DNA of 64,000 nucleotides. It comes from Hymenobacter gummosus (GTDB taxonomy: Bacteria; Bacteroidota; Bacteroidia; Cytophagales; Hymenobacteraceae). The position numbers and the translations under genes were made by a program. The stretch spans positions 107,078 to 171,077 of the forward strand of contig NZ_RXOF01000016.1 in assembly GCF_003970915.1 (NCBI RefSeq), read 5' to 3'. How positions within the stretch are numbered: position 1 is the first letter of the stretch; each line of letters starts with the position of its first letter. The notes under the pieces are model-generated. The model saw nothing but the letters and a program-made list of their open reading frames with translations. It was not told the DNA's origin and did no database searches. Shown one piece after another: positions 25,127 to 32,985 of this stretch.

Positions 25127-25822
25127 ATGAACCGCATTGAGCGCCTGTTTGGCCTGACCACCCTGCTGCAGGCCAAAAAATACGTCCCGGCCGAGGAGTT
25201 GGCCGCGCAGTTTGGCATCAGTGTGCGCACGGTGTACCGCGACATCAAGGCCCTGGGCGAGCAGGGCATTCCGGTAAGCTTCGAGCCGAACAAGGGCTAT
25301 TTTCTGGTGCAGGGCTACTTCCTGCCGCCGATAGCCTTCACCCCGGCCGAGGCCAACGCCCTGGTGCTGCTGGAAGCCCTGGCCGCCACCCTCACCGACG
25401 CCAGCATTCAGGCCCACGTTGGCACCGCCCTCAGCAAGGTGAAGGCCGTGCTGCGGGAGCCCGACCGCACCCGGCTCCAGCAGTTTACCAGCAGCATCCA
25501 GCTGCACCTGCCCGAGTATTTCCGGGGCCCCGCCGACTACCTGGCCACCCTGCAAACGGCCCTGGCCGAGCGCTGCGCGGTGGAGCTGGAGTACTGCGAC
25601 AAAGCCGGCCAGCCGAGCCAGCGCTACGTCGAGCCCATCGGTTTGGCCTTCTACAACTTCGCCTGGCACCTCATCGGCTGGTGCCAGCTGCGCCAGGCCT
25701 ACCGCGACTTCAAAGTGGCCCGCATCCGGCGGCTGACGGCCACCACGCGCCCATTCAGCCGGGCCGAGCACCAGTTGCTCACCGAGTACATAGCCGAGTT
25801 GCACCTGCCGCCGACGGGGTAA
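25127..25822 (+). CDS. YafY-like HTH/WYL-domain transcriptional regulator
   Basis: This 231-residue regulator has an N-terminal HTH_11 domain: 'RIERLFGLTTLLQAKKYVPA', then 'ELAAQFGISVRTVYRDIKAL'. The WYL ligand-sensing domain is at about 140-225; the WYL core here reads 'AWHLIGWCQLRQAYRDFKV', with WHL in place of WYL. YafY-type regulators commonly repress an adjacent small VOC or PhnB-like gene, and such a gene follows at 25913. A TACCTTGC -7-like sequence (25116-25123) overlaps the region just ahead of ATG 25127, so the transcript would have little or no leader. Confidence 0.9.
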   Translation: MNRIERLFGLTTLLQAKKYVPAEELAAQFGISVRTVYRDIKALGEQGIPVSFEPNKGYFLVQGYFLPPIAFTPAEANALVLLEALAATLTDASIQAHVGTALSKVKAVLREPDRTRLQQFTSSIQLHLPEYFRGPADYLATLQTALAERCAVELEYCDKAGQPSQRYVEPIGLAFYNFAWHLIGWCQLRQAYRDFKVARIRRLTATTRPFSRAEHQLLTEYIAELHLPPTG

Positions 25823-25912
25823 ACTTTTTTTCGGGGGCCGGAAACCGACTGCCATAAGGCTGTCAGTGGGCGGGTGGTGCTTTGCCGCATCATTCACTTT
25901 TTTTCAGGCCCC

Positions 25913-26320
25913 ATGAAGTTTGTTTCTGCCCGCATCATCACCGCCGACCTCCCGCGCCTGGTGCAGTTCTACGAGCACGTCACTGGCCTCGCGGTGACGC
26001 GCTACACCGAGGATTTCGTGGAGCTGCTGACGCCCACCGCCACCCTGGGCATCGGCACGCCGCGCACCCTGGCCCTGTCGGGCGGCGACGCGGTAGCCCA
26101 GCCCGCTGCCAACCGCTCGGTGTTCCTGGAGTTCCGCGTGGCCGACGTGGATGCCGACTACCAGCGCCTGGCTGCCAACCTCGACGCCGCCGCCGTGGTG
26201 CAGGCCCCCACCACCATGCCCTGGGGCAACCGCTCCCTGCTGCTGCGCGACCCGGACGGCAACCTGGTCAACCTATTCGCGCCCGTCACCCCGGAGGCCC
26301 GGCGCCGCTACGACGAGTAA
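25913..26320 (+). CDS. VOC (glyoxalase/bleomycin-resistance) family protein
   Basis: This 135-residue protein has the two beta-alpha-beta-beta-beta modules of VOC proteins. Module one is 'ARIITADLPRLVQFYEHVTG' to 'TLGIGTPRTLAL'. Module two is 'VFLEFRVADVDADYQRL' to 'SLLLRDPDGNLVNLFAP'. Glu at the metal-site strand ('FLEFRV') is present. VOC proteins bind a metal or a small molecule; the substrate is not predictable. It follows the WYL regulator by 90 bp and is the likely target of that regulator. Confidence 0.88.
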   Translation: MKFVSARIITADLPRLVQFYEHVTGLAVTRYTEDFVELLTPTATLGIGTPRTLALSGGDAVAQPAANRSVFLEFRVADVDADYQRLAANLDAAAVVQAPTTMPWGNRSLLLRDPDGNLVNLFAPVTPEARRRYDE

Positions 26321-26367
26321 GCCCTGGCCAACGGGCCAGTCTAAGCGACTTATCCTAGGCAGCTTCT

Positions 26368-26469
26368 AGCACGCCATGCTGAGCATGCCGAAGCACCTCT
26401 ACTTCATTCGTTGAGTGTACTATCTGACGAAGCGGTAGAGATGCTTCGACAAGCTCAGCATGACGTGCT
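26368..26469. repeat. Inverted repeat, 35-bp arms ('AGCACGTCATGCTGAGC' family)
   Basis: The left arm is 26368-26402 and the right arm 26435-26469. The arms match at about 30 of 35 positions and are separated by 32 bp. The consensus arm starts 'AGCACGTCATGCTGAGCTTG' and goes on 'TCGAAGCATCTCTAC'. The right arm is followed by six T, so the element could also act as a transcription terminator for the VOC gene. The arm start is shared with the element at 60381-60565. It is a non-coding mobile-type repeat, probably present in many copies in the genome. Confidence 0.75.
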
Positions 26470-26497
26470 TTTTTGTGACAGACGATTTTCCGGGTAA

Positions 26498-26728
26498 GCT
26501 AAGCCCGTAGCAGCCTCCGCCAAACGCGTGTCAAGCTTCGCCAACCCTATCACAGGCGCTGCCAACTCCATAACAGGCTCCGCCAAGCGCGTCACAAGCC
26601 CGGCCAAGTGCCAGACAGGCTCCGCCAAACGTCTAACAGGTTCAGTCAAGCCCGTCACAAGGTCTGCCAAGCGTGTCACGAGCCCGGCCAAACCCATAAC
26701 AGGCCCGACCGAACGCGTTACAGGTTGA
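26498..26728. repeat. Minisatellite: eleven 21-bp units (7-codon period)
   Basis: Degenerate units repeat with exact 21-bp spacing: the anchor GCCAA (or a near variant) lies at 26498, 26519, 26540, 26561, 26582, 26603, 26624, 26645, 26666, 26687 and 26708. The unit consensus is about 'GCCAARCSCRTMACAGGCYCC'. Because 21 is divisible by three, reading frames stay open on both strands. The minus frame (26455-26844) reads as V-x-x-L-A-x-[PL] heptads such as VTRLADL, VRRLAEP and VMELAAP. The plus frame (26528-26728) reads SAKRVTS- and PAKPITG-type heptads. Openness alone is therefore not proof of a gene. I list it as a repeat with a possible coding role. Confidence 0.9.
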
Positions 26729-26835
26729 TGAGGCACGTCGCCGGATATGGGTAGGAGGGAGGCTAAACCCACGCCAGGCGGCGCGGTTATTCGACGGCGA
26801 AACCCCGCGCATTGGCGTACTTCGGCCCCGCTGAC

Positions 26836-27522
26836 ATGGAACACCCCCTCGACAACCCCATCTGGAACGCCCTGCTGACCGGCAACGCCCCCCTGGCCAT
26901 CGGCGACGAGCTGGCCCGCGTGCTACCCCGCGACGTGGGCGCCTTCGCAGGCCTGGCCGAATACTCGCCCCGGGCCTTTGCCCGCCTGCACGAGCTGACG
27001 CCGGCCAATGGCCCCGTCATCCTGTTCACCGCCGGGCCCGTCGAGCTGCCCGCCGGCTGGCAGCCGCGACTGCACCGGGAGCTGCTGCAGCTGGTGTACC
27101 CGCAGCCCGCGGCCCCCGCCGTCGACACCAGCCAGCTGGTGGCCCTGCACGAGCAGCACGTGCCCGCCATGCGCGCCCTCACGGCCCTGACCAACCCCGG
27201 CCCGTTTCTGCCCCGCACCATCGCCTTCGGCAATTACTACGGCATCTTCCACGAGGGGCAGCTGATGGCCATGGCCGGGCAGCGGCTGCAGCCCGCGCCC
27301 TACGTCGAAATCAGCGCGGTGTGCACCCACCCCGCGCACCTCGGCCGCGGCTACGCGGCCCAGTTGCTGCGCCACCAGCTCGGCCTGATTCAGCGCGCCG
27401 GCCGCACGCCCTTCCTGCACGTGTACGAGGACAACCTGCCGGCCTACCCTTTGTATCTGAAGCTCGGCTTTGAGCTCCGCCAGCGCCTGCACGTGTACGT
27501 GCTCGAAAAGCAGCCGCAGTAG
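26836..27522 (+). CDS. GNAT-family N-acetyltransferase
   Basis: This 228-residue protein has a C-terminal GNAT (FR47-like) domain at about 100-225. The acetyl-CoA binding segment is 'VEISAVCTHPAHLGRGYAAQ', with the Q/R-x-x-G-x-G/A core at 'HLGRGYA'. It is followed by 'PFLHVYEDNLPAYPLYLKLG', the usual end of the fold. The N-terminal 95 residues are less conserved. ATG 26836 is used; an in-frame TTG at 26812 overlaps a -7-like TACTTCGG. The acceptor substrate is unknown. The gene begins 107 bp after the 21-bp minisatellite. Confidence 0.88.
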   Translation: MEHPLDNPIWNALLTGNAPLAIGDELARVLPRDVGAFAGLAEYSPRAFARLHELTPANGPVILFTAGPVELPAGWQPRLHRELLQLVYPQPAAPAVDTSQLVALHEQHVPAMRALTALTNPGPFLPRTIAFGNYYGIFHEGQLMAMAGQRLQPAPYVEISAVCTHPAHLGRGYAAQLLRHQLGLIQRAGRTPFLHVYEDNLPAYPLYLKLGFELRQRLHVYVLEKQPQ

Positions 27523-27918
27523 CTGTGCCGCCGGGGACGCGATGCCGACACCGATGTACATTTCCAGCAACAACCTCGCAACCCCAGGCTGGGTCCGCTG
27601 CCCCTGGCCTGGGATTTTGATTAATAAATAGGTACTTATTTGCGCTGCTTGTTGCAAATTTTTGTGCAATGTAATCATTCCACTGACAACGTTGCCGGCA
27701 TCGATTGCGCAGATTTATCCTGGGGGCACGCATTGGATGTTGGATGGTGCCGCTTCCTTTGATATAAAATTACCAAGGCGCTAGCACGCCTCCCTTACGC
27801 CTCGGCGGCCCGCGCCACCGGGCCCGCTGCCCGGCAAGCTCGCTTGCCAACTTCGCCCCGCTCTTACCCGCCTGCCACGGTCGTGGCAGCGGCTTACCAC
27901 AACCAATTCCCACCACAA
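27523..27918. other. Intergenic region with two small perfect hairpins upstream of pectate lyase
   Basis: No gene is seen. The AT-rich stretch around 27620-27690 could hold a promoter. Two short perfect hairpins lie near the pectate lyase: 'GGCAAGC-TC-GCTTGCC' (27833-27848) and 'CTGCCACG-GT-CGTGGCAG' (27872-27889), 30 bp ahead of the start at 27919. They could be operators or leader structures; neither has a T-run. Confidence 0.4.
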
Positions 27919-29025
27919 ATGAACGTATCCGCCATCCTGGCCGGCACTCTGCTGGCCGGCACCACCCTGCTCGTCGGTTGCGACCAGAGCAGCCCGGCTC
28001 CCGCCTCCGCCGCCCCGCTCACCACTCCCGCCGCCGCGGCCGATGCTACCTGCGGCGCCCAGGGCTGGGCCGCGCAGAGCGGCGGCACCCTCGGCGGCGG
28101 CACGGCCACGCCCACCGTCGTAACCACCTACGCCCAGCTGAAAACGGCCCTGACCACCGCTACGGTGAAGGTGGTGCAAGTCAACGGCACGATTACCATT
28201 CCCTCGGGCGGGCGCATCAGCTTCCAGGACCAGTCGGGCAAGACCTTGTTCGGCTCGGCCGGGGCCCGGCTTGTGTCGGCCGATCAGACGGCCAGCGGCT
28301 CGGGCATCATCTACATGAAGCGCTGCAGCAACGTGCTCATCCGCAACCTCATCTTCGAGGGACCCGGGGCCTACGACGTGGACGGGCAGGACAACATGAC
28401 GGTGGATGCCTGCACCCGGGTGTGGATTGACCACTGCGAGTTCCGCGACGGTGTCGACGGCAACCTGGACTTCAAGAACACCACCGACCTGGTGACCGTG
28501 TCGTGGACCAAGTTTGCTTACCTGAAAGCCCCGCGCCCCGACGGCCCCGGCGGCTCCGACGACCACCGCTTCAGCAACCTCATCGGCTCGGGCGACGACG
28601 CCACCGCCGACCGGGGTAAGCTCAACATCACCTTCGCCCGCTGCTGGTGGGCCCCGGGCTGCGTGGCCCGCATGCCCCGGGTGCGCTTCGGCAAGGTGCA
28701 CGTGGTCAACAGCCTGTTCAACAGCACCAGTGCCACCTCCGGCGTGCAGGCCGGCTTCGAGGCCAACCTGCTGGTGCAGAACAACGTGTTTGAGGGCCTG
28801 CGCCGCCCCATCGATTTGATGGCCAGCAACTCTACGGCCGTGCAGGTGACGGGCAACTTGTTTACCAACGTGTCGGGCAATGCCGCCGGCAACGGCCGCA
28901 CGGCCTTCACGCCGCCCTACACCTTGTCGGTGCTGGGTGCCAGCAGCGTGAAGGCCGCCGTGACGGCCAGCAACGGCGCCGGGGCTACCATTGGCGGCAA
29001 CACCTGCACTAACAGCGGCATCTGA
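27919..29025 (+). CDS. Pectate lyase (polysaccharide lyase family 1), lipoprotein
   Basis: This 368-residue protein has a lipobox 'TLLVGC' and a Ser/Pro/Ala linker. A parallel beta-helix domain follows with the PL1 marks: 'RVWIDHCEFRDGVDGNLDFK' (the WiDH motif and Asp ligands for calcium) and 'RMPRVRFGKVHVVNS' (the RxPxxR catalytic Arg region). PL1 enzymes cleave polygalacturonate by beta-elimination. The lipid anchor suggests placement on a membrane, possibly surface-exposed. ATG 27919 is chosen because it starts the lipoprotein signal; the open frame upstream crosses the hairpin region. The gene stands alone, without other pectin genes. Confidence 0.92.
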   Translation: MNVSAILAGTLLAGTTLLVGCDQSSPAPASAAPLTTPAAAADATCGAQGWAAQSGGTLGGGTATPTVVTTYAQLKTALTTATVKVVQVNGTITIPSGGRISFQDQSGKTLFGSAGARLVSADQTASGSGIIYMKRCSNVLIRNLIFEGPGAYDVDGQDNMTVDACTRVWIDHCEFRDGVDGNLDFKNTTDLVTVSWTKFAYLKAPRPDGPGGSDDHRFSNLIGSGDDATADRGKLNITFARCWWAPGCVARMPRVRFGKVHVVNSLFNSTSATSGVQAGFEANLLVQNNVFEGLRRPIDLMASNSTAVQVTGNLFTNVSGNAAGNGRTAFTPPYTLSVLGASSVKAAVTASNGAGATIGGNTCTNSGI

Positions 29026-29054
29026 GTGCGCCGGGCGTAGCCATCTGCAGCGTC

Positions 29055-29090
29055 AACAGGGCCATTCCCGCCGGAATGGCCCTGTTTTGT
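29055..29090 (+). terminator. Rho-independent terminator of pectate lyase gene
   Basis: A 14-bp perfect stem ('AACAGGGCCATTCC' with 'GGAATGGCCCTGTT', loop CGCC) is followed by TTG and T. It lies 29 bp after the stop codon. Confidence 0.85.
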
Positions 29091-29436
29091 TAGGGTGTAA
29101 ATAGTGGCACGAAAAGCCATTGGCCAACAGGCAGCAGGCCACCATGGGGCAGGGCAACGAGGCTTCCTGCCGGGGTAGAAAGTTGGCTTTCGGCCGTCGT
29201 GCCGAGTTCCGGTCAAGGAAGTAGCTACCTGGTACTGGTACTAGCGGACCAACAACCAGCGCTGGTAAGCGGGCCGGCGCCACCGGTGCCCCAGCCCCGG
29301 CCGCCGCGCCACCTACGTCCGGGCTGGCGGAGTCGCCCGAACCCGGGCTGCTGCCTCAGCCATGACCGGGCTTTTTGCCGTATTAAAGAATAAGGCGCCA
29401 CACGTGGGTGGCGCCTGCCTTAGCCGCGCCCACACC
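29091..29436. other. Intergenic region without recognisable gene
   Basis: The first part looks like decayed or non-coding sequence. Near the end, 'GGCGCCAC-ACGTG-GGTGGCGCC' (29394-29415 region) is a short palindrome 20-40 bp before the start at 29437, and 'TTTTTGCCGTATTAAAG' (29371 region) could be a promoter. Neither assignment is certain. Confidence 0.3.
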
Positions 29437-29733
29437 ATGGAACCCAAGCCCACACCCACCCCCCAGCAGCCCAACCCGGCCGACAACCCCGCGCCCACCA
29501 AGGGCGCGCCCGACAGCCAGAGCGCCGACCAGGCCGCCCTGACCAACGCGCCCCGCCCCGACGCTCCGCCGGCCCCGGCCGCCGCGCCTGAGGCCGATAC
29601 CGAAACGGCCGAAAACCAGGCCGCCGAGGATGCCACCCCCGCCGCCGACCCCTCGGCGGCCGACGTTCAGCCCGATACCCAGGGCGATGTGGACCCCGGC
29701 GCCAGCAATATCGGCGACGTGCAGCCGCTGTAG
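29437..29733 (+). CDS. Low-complexity Pro/Ala/Asp-rich protein
   Basis: This 98-residue acidic protein is made almost entirely of Ala, Pro, Asp, Glu, Thr and Gln ('MEPKPTPTPQQPNPADNPA'). It is predicted to be fully disordered, with no signal peptide. ATG 29437 follows 'CACACC'; an earlier in-frame ATG at 29362 is possible. It is followed by a second short disordered protein (29779), and both share a strong terminator, so they probably form one transcript. Stress-related hydrophilin-like proteins look similar, but there is no firm family. It could be partly spurious because high-GC frames are often open. Confidence 0.55.
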   Translation: MEPKPTPTPQQPNPADNPAPTKGAPDSQSADQAALTNAPRPDAPPAPAAAPEADTETAENQAAEDATPAADPSAADVQPDTQGDVDPGASNIGDVQPL

Positions 29734-29778
29734 CGCTGCGACTTGTTCCGTTTCCCGCCACCGTTCAACCCTACCGCA

Positions 29779-29985
29779 ATGAGCTACTTCCCGAAATCCA
29801 CCGATAAAACCCCCAAGCAGCACTCCGACGGCCGCCCGGACGCCCCGAAGCCGCCCCGCCGGGCTCCCAACGACTTTCTTGACTACAACCACGGCCCCGA
29901 CTCGTATCAGACCGATGCCCCCGCCCGGCGCCCCAGCCGCAGTTGGAGCGGCCCAGACACCCCCCGCGACCGGGGCCGGCCCTAA
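29779..29985 (+). CDS. Small disordered basic protein
   Basis: This 68-residue protein begins 'MSYFPKSTDKTPKQHSDGRP' and ends in Arg/Pro/Asp-rich sequence. It is hydrophilic, with Tyr and Phe only near the N-terminus and centre ('NDFLDYNHGPDSY'). No family is recognised. It starts 45 bp after the preceding low-complexity gene and ends 29 bp before a strong terminator. The length, the start codon and the lack of a signal support a small cytosolic protein. Confidence 0.55.
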   Translation: MSYFPKSTDKTPKQHSDGRPDAPKPPRRAPNDFLDYNHGPDSYQTDAPARRPSRSWSGPDTPRDRGRP

Positions 29986-30014
29986 AGGCCCCCCTGGTTC
30001 CGTAAGAGCCACCA

Positions 30015-30060
30015 AAGCAAACAGCCCGGCAGCACCACGCTGCCGGGCTGTTTGCTTCTT
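30015..30060 (+). terminator. Strong 19-bp-stem terminator
   Basis: The stem 'AAGCAAACAGCCCGGCAGC' pairs perfectly with 30039-30057, loop ACCAC. T-rich sequence within and after the 3' arm fits a terminator for the two small genes upstream. The dyad is perfect and could work on both strands. Confidence 0.8.
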
Positions 30061-30112
30061 GGTACCCGAGAAGGCTACTTTCGCTTGCTATATCTGTTTC
30101 TACCCCGTTTGC

Positions 30113-30646
30113 ATGGGAAGCAGCTTTATCCACCTCCCCGACAATACCGGCTTCTGGGCGCGGGATGGGTTTGTCGAAGCCATGCAGCTGTGCCTCATCG
30201 ATGCCATCGAAGCCCAGCCCCCGGCGGCGGCCGAGCCCTGGCTGCTGGCCTACAAGCAACGCCTGGCCCTGCAGGCGCTACCGCTGATTTACGGTGGCAT
30301 GTCGCTTGAGCTGGCGGAGCACCTGACCACGCCGGCGCGCCGGGCCCTCATCTGCCGCCTGAGTGAGCAGATTATCCGGCGCATCCGGCACGAGCCGGAC
30401 TACCTGACCGGGCCCACGCTGCACCGCTTCCGCCGCCGGGCCATGCAACTGCTGTGGGAAACGGGCGAGCTGGTGTTCGAAAGCCAAGAGGACTTCCAAC
30501 GGGTAGTAGACGACAGCGGCTGGCAGCACGCGGCCATTCAGGACGTCCGGCCGAACTACCTGCACGGCTTCGTGCTGCTGAACCGGCTGCTGAAAGGCCG
30601 CCTGCACGCCCGCGTCAACTCGCCCATCGACTACTGGCCCTGGTAA
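30113..30646 (+). CDS. Hypothetical protein, 177 residues
   Basis: This soluble, mostly helical protein begins 'MGSSFIHLPDNTGFWARDGF' and ends 'VNSPIDYWPW'. It has long amphipathic helices such as 'RALICRLSEQIIRRIRHEPD' and 'RRRAMQLLWETGELVF'. The N-terminal 'FWARDGFVEAMQLCLIDAI' looks like a conserved core. There is no signal peptide or membrane helix. I recognise no family. ATG 30113 is the first in-frame Met after the terminator at 30060. It converges with the gene at 30708. Confidence 0.7.
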   Translation: MGSSFIHLPDNTGFWARDGFVEAMQLCLIDAIEAQPPAAAEPWLLAYKQRLALQALPLIYGGMSLELAEHLTTPARRALICRLSEQIIRRIRHEPDYLTGPTLHRFRRRAMQLLWETGELVFESQEDFQRVVDDSGWQHAAIQDVRPNYLHGFVLLNRLLKGRLHARVNSPIDYWPW

Positions 30647-30707
30647 AAGCACAGCGCCCCGCCGGAACGTGGTTCTAGCGGGGCGTTTGGCTTCTATTCA
30701 AGCGGCG

Positions 30708-31325
30708 CTACGGCACCTGCAGCGGGTTCAGCATCTGCCGGGCCACCGGCTGCCACCGTTTCACCTGGTCTTCGGTGCAGTTGAAGGTGGCAATAGCAGC
30801 GCGCCCGTTCACGTCGGTTACGAACATCAGGTTATACACCTTCGTGTCGGTAGCCTGCGTCAGCACTTCCAGGTAGGCCACTTTCCGGCCGTTGATGGTT
30901 TTGACGCCGTGCCCGTAATCCTTGGCCGTCGGGAAGCCGCGCCGGATGGACGTGAGCAGCTGTTCGGCCAGGGCGGGCGTGATTTGCGCCTGAGTCAGGG
31001 CCACGGGCTTCTGCTGAAAGGCCAGGTTCACGGAAATAGCGGCGTCGGAATACACTTCCTGCGGCCGGTCGTCGCGGGGATATTTGACTTCCAGCGCGGC
31101 GCGGTCGAGAGGCTGAAAATCGACCGGCAGCAGGAGGCGCGCCCGGCCGCCGAGCACCTTACGCACCGCCAGCTTGCCGGGCAGCACGAGGCCCGGGTTG
31201 GGGCCGTCCAGCACCTGCTGCAGGTGCAGCGTATCGGGCGGCGTGACCGTTGCGGGTTGCTGGGCCAGCGCGGGCCGGGTCAGCAGCAGGCCGCCGGCGC
31301 CAAGAAGAGTTATCAGACGAATCAT
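30708..31325 (-). CDS. Secreted hypothetical protein (DcrB-like fold possible)
   Basis: This 205-residue protein has a signal peptide 'MIRLITLLGAGGLLLTRPAL' cut after 'ALAQ'. The mature part has 'RARLLLPVDFQPLDRAALEV', 'DAAISVNLAFQQKPVALTQ', 'TINGRKVAYLEVLTQ' and 'YNLMFVTDVNGRAAIATFNC'. The strand-helix-strand order, with a late 'G..A.atFnc', resembles DcrB/PsbP-like small lipoprotein domains, but that is only a fold impression. It is collinear with and downstream of lpdA (minus strand), but a terminator between them suggests a separate transcript. Confidence 0.65.
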   Translation of the reverse strand: MIRLITLLGAGGLLLTRPALAQQPATVTPPDTLHLQQVLDGPNPGLVLPGKLAVRKVLGGRARLLLPVDFQPLDRAALEVKYPRDDRPQEVYSDAAISVNLAFQQKPVALTQAQITPALAEQLLTSIRRGFPTAKDYGHGVKTINGRKVAYLEVLTQATDTKVYNLMFVTDVNGRAAIATFNCTEDQVKRWQPVARQMLNPLQVP

Positions 31326-31337
31326 GCGGGGTGAGGC

Positions 31338-31377
31338 AGAAAAAACGGCTTTGCCGGGAAGCCCAGCAAAGCCGTTT
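31338..31377 (-). terminator. Rho-independent terminator of lpdA
   Basis: The stem 'AAACGGCTTTGC' pairs with 'GCAAAGCCGTTT', with an 11-base loop. Read on the minus strand it is followed by five to six T. It lies 23 bp after the lpdA stop codon. Confidence 0.85.
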
Positions 31378-31399
31378 GTGCAATCAGTAAACTGACGGC

Positions 31400-32794
31400 C
31401 TACAGGTGAATTACCTCACCGTAAGCGGCGGCGGCGGCTTCCATCACCGCCTCCGACATGGTGGGGTGGGGGTGAATAGCCTTGATGATTTCGTGGCCGG
31501 TGGTTTCGAGCTTGCGCGCCACCACGGCTTCGGCAATCATGTCCGTCACGCCGGCGCCAATCATGTGGGCGCCCAGCCACTCGCCGTACTTCTTGTCGAA
31601 GATGACTTTCACGAAGCCGTCCTTGGCGCCCGAGGCCGAAGCCTTGCCGGAGGCCGAGAAGGGGAATTTGCCGACCAGCACGTCGTAGCCCTGCTTTTTG
31701 GCTTCTTCTTCGGTCAGGCCCACCGAGGCAATTTCCGGGGTGCAGTAGGTGCAGCCGGGGATGTTGCCGTAGTTGATGGGCTCGGGGTGGTGGCCCGCAA
31801 TGGCCTCCACGCAGGTAATGCCTTCGGCCGAAGCCACGTGCGCCAGTGCCGGGCCGGGCACGATGTCGCCGATGGCGTAGATGCCGGGCACGTTGGTGCG
31901 GTAGAACTCGTCGACCTTCACGCGGCCTTTCTCTACCGTGATGCCCAGCTCCTCGATGCCGATGTTTTCCAGGTTCGGCTGAATGCCCACCGCGCTCAGC
32001 ACGATGTCGGCTTCCAGCTGCTGCTCACCCTTGGCGGTTTTGATGCTCACCTTGCAGCCCTGGCCGGCGGTGTCCACTTTGGTCACCTCGGCCGAGGTCA
32101 GGATGTCGATGCCGGCTTTCTTGAACGAGCGTTCCAGCTGCTTCGACACTTCCTCGTCCTCCACCGGCACGATGCGCGGCAGGTACTCCACGATGGTCAC
32201 TTTGGTGCCCATGGTGGCGTAGAAGTAGGCAAACTCCACGCCGATGGCGCCGGAGCCCACCACCACCATCGACTTGGGCTGCTGGGGCAGCACCATGGCC
32301 TCGCGGTAGCCGATGATTTTCTTGCCGTCGATGGGCAGGTTGGGCAGCTGCCGGGCGCGGGCGCCGGTGGCCAGGATGATGTGCTTGGCCTCCACGGTTT
32401 CCTTGCCGCCGTCGGCCTTGGTCACCTCAATCGAGCCGGGCTTGGTCACCTTGGCGGTGCCCATGATGGCGTCAATCTTGTTTTTCTTGAAGAGGAAGTT
32501 GATGCCCTTGCTCATGCCGTCGGCTACGCCGCGGCTGCGCTTTACCACGGCCCCGAAGTCGTAGCCCACGTTGTCGGCCGAGAGGCCGTAGTCCTGCGGG
32601 TGCTTCAGGTAGTCGAATACCTGGGCCGACTTGAGCAGGGCCTTGGTGGGGATGCAGCCCCAGTTGAGGCAGATGCCGCCGAGCGACTCACGCTCTACCA
32701 CGCCGACTTTGAAACCCAGCTGGGAGGCGCGGATGGCCGCTACGTAGCCGCCAGGGCCCGAGCCAATCACGACTACGTCGTATTGCAATGCCAT
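31400..32794 (-). CDS. lpdA: Dihydrolipoyl dehydrogenase (E3)
   Basis: This 464-residue FAD-dependent disulfide oxidoreductase is the E3 subunit shared by 2-oxo-acid dehydrogenase complexes and the glycine cleavage system. The FAD motif 'GSGPGGYVAA' is at 11-20 and the redox-active disulfide Cys42/Cys47 is in 'GGICLNWGCIPTKALL'. The NAD motif is 'VVGSGAIGVEFAYFY', and the C-terminal catalytic His/Glu pair is in 'HPHPTMSEAVMEAA'. The length is standard. ATG 32794 begins the FAD fold; the long upstream extension is not domain sequence. No E1/E2 genes are adjacent, so lpdA is a stand-alone gene here, divergent from a TPR lipoprotein gene. Confidence 0.96.
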   Translation of the reverse strand: MALQYDVVVIGSGPGGYVAAIRASQLGFKVGVVERESLGGICLNWGCIPTKALLKSAQVFDYLKHPQDYGLSADNVGYDFGAVVKRSRGVADGMSKGINFLFKKNKIDAIMGTAKVTKPGSIEVTKADGGKETVEAKHIILATGARARQLPNLPIDGKKIIGYREAMVLPQQPKSMVVVGSGAIGVEFAYFYATMGTKVTIVEYLPRIVPVEDEEVSKQLERSFKKAGIDILTSAEVTKVDTAGQGCKVSIKTAKGEQQLEADIVLSAVGIQPNLENIGIEELGITVEKGRVKVDEFYRTNVPGIYAIGDIVPGPALAHVASAEGITCVEAIAGHHPEPINYGNIPGCTYCTPEIASVGLTEEEAKKQGYDVLVGKFPFSASGKASASGAKDGFVKVIFDKKYGEWLGAHMIGAGVTDMIAEAVVARKLETTGHEIIKAIHPHPTMSEAVMEAAAAAYGEVIHL

Positions 32795-32985
32795 AGTAAA
32801 CTGTTCTGAGAGGGGAAAAATGAGCAAATGGGGGCCGGAACCGCAGGGGGCCGGGCCGGCAAAGATAGCCGCCCCGGCCATACCGCCCCAATTGGCGTTA
32901 CCTAAGTCGCCGACAGCCGTATACAACCCCGAATCCGCCATTGGGTTTTGCCGCATTTCCTGTCTTTTTCCTTTCCCGACTCGCC

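Noticed and set aside
26498-26728. Possible CRISPR array at the 21-bp repeats.
   Set aside because: Units are directly adjacent without unique spacers, are degenerate, and no cas genes are near.
29362-29436. An upstream ATG extension of the low-complexity protein at 29437.
   Set aside because: It crosses a promoter-like AT stretch and a palindrome; the ATG at 29437 has a better position, though this is not certain.
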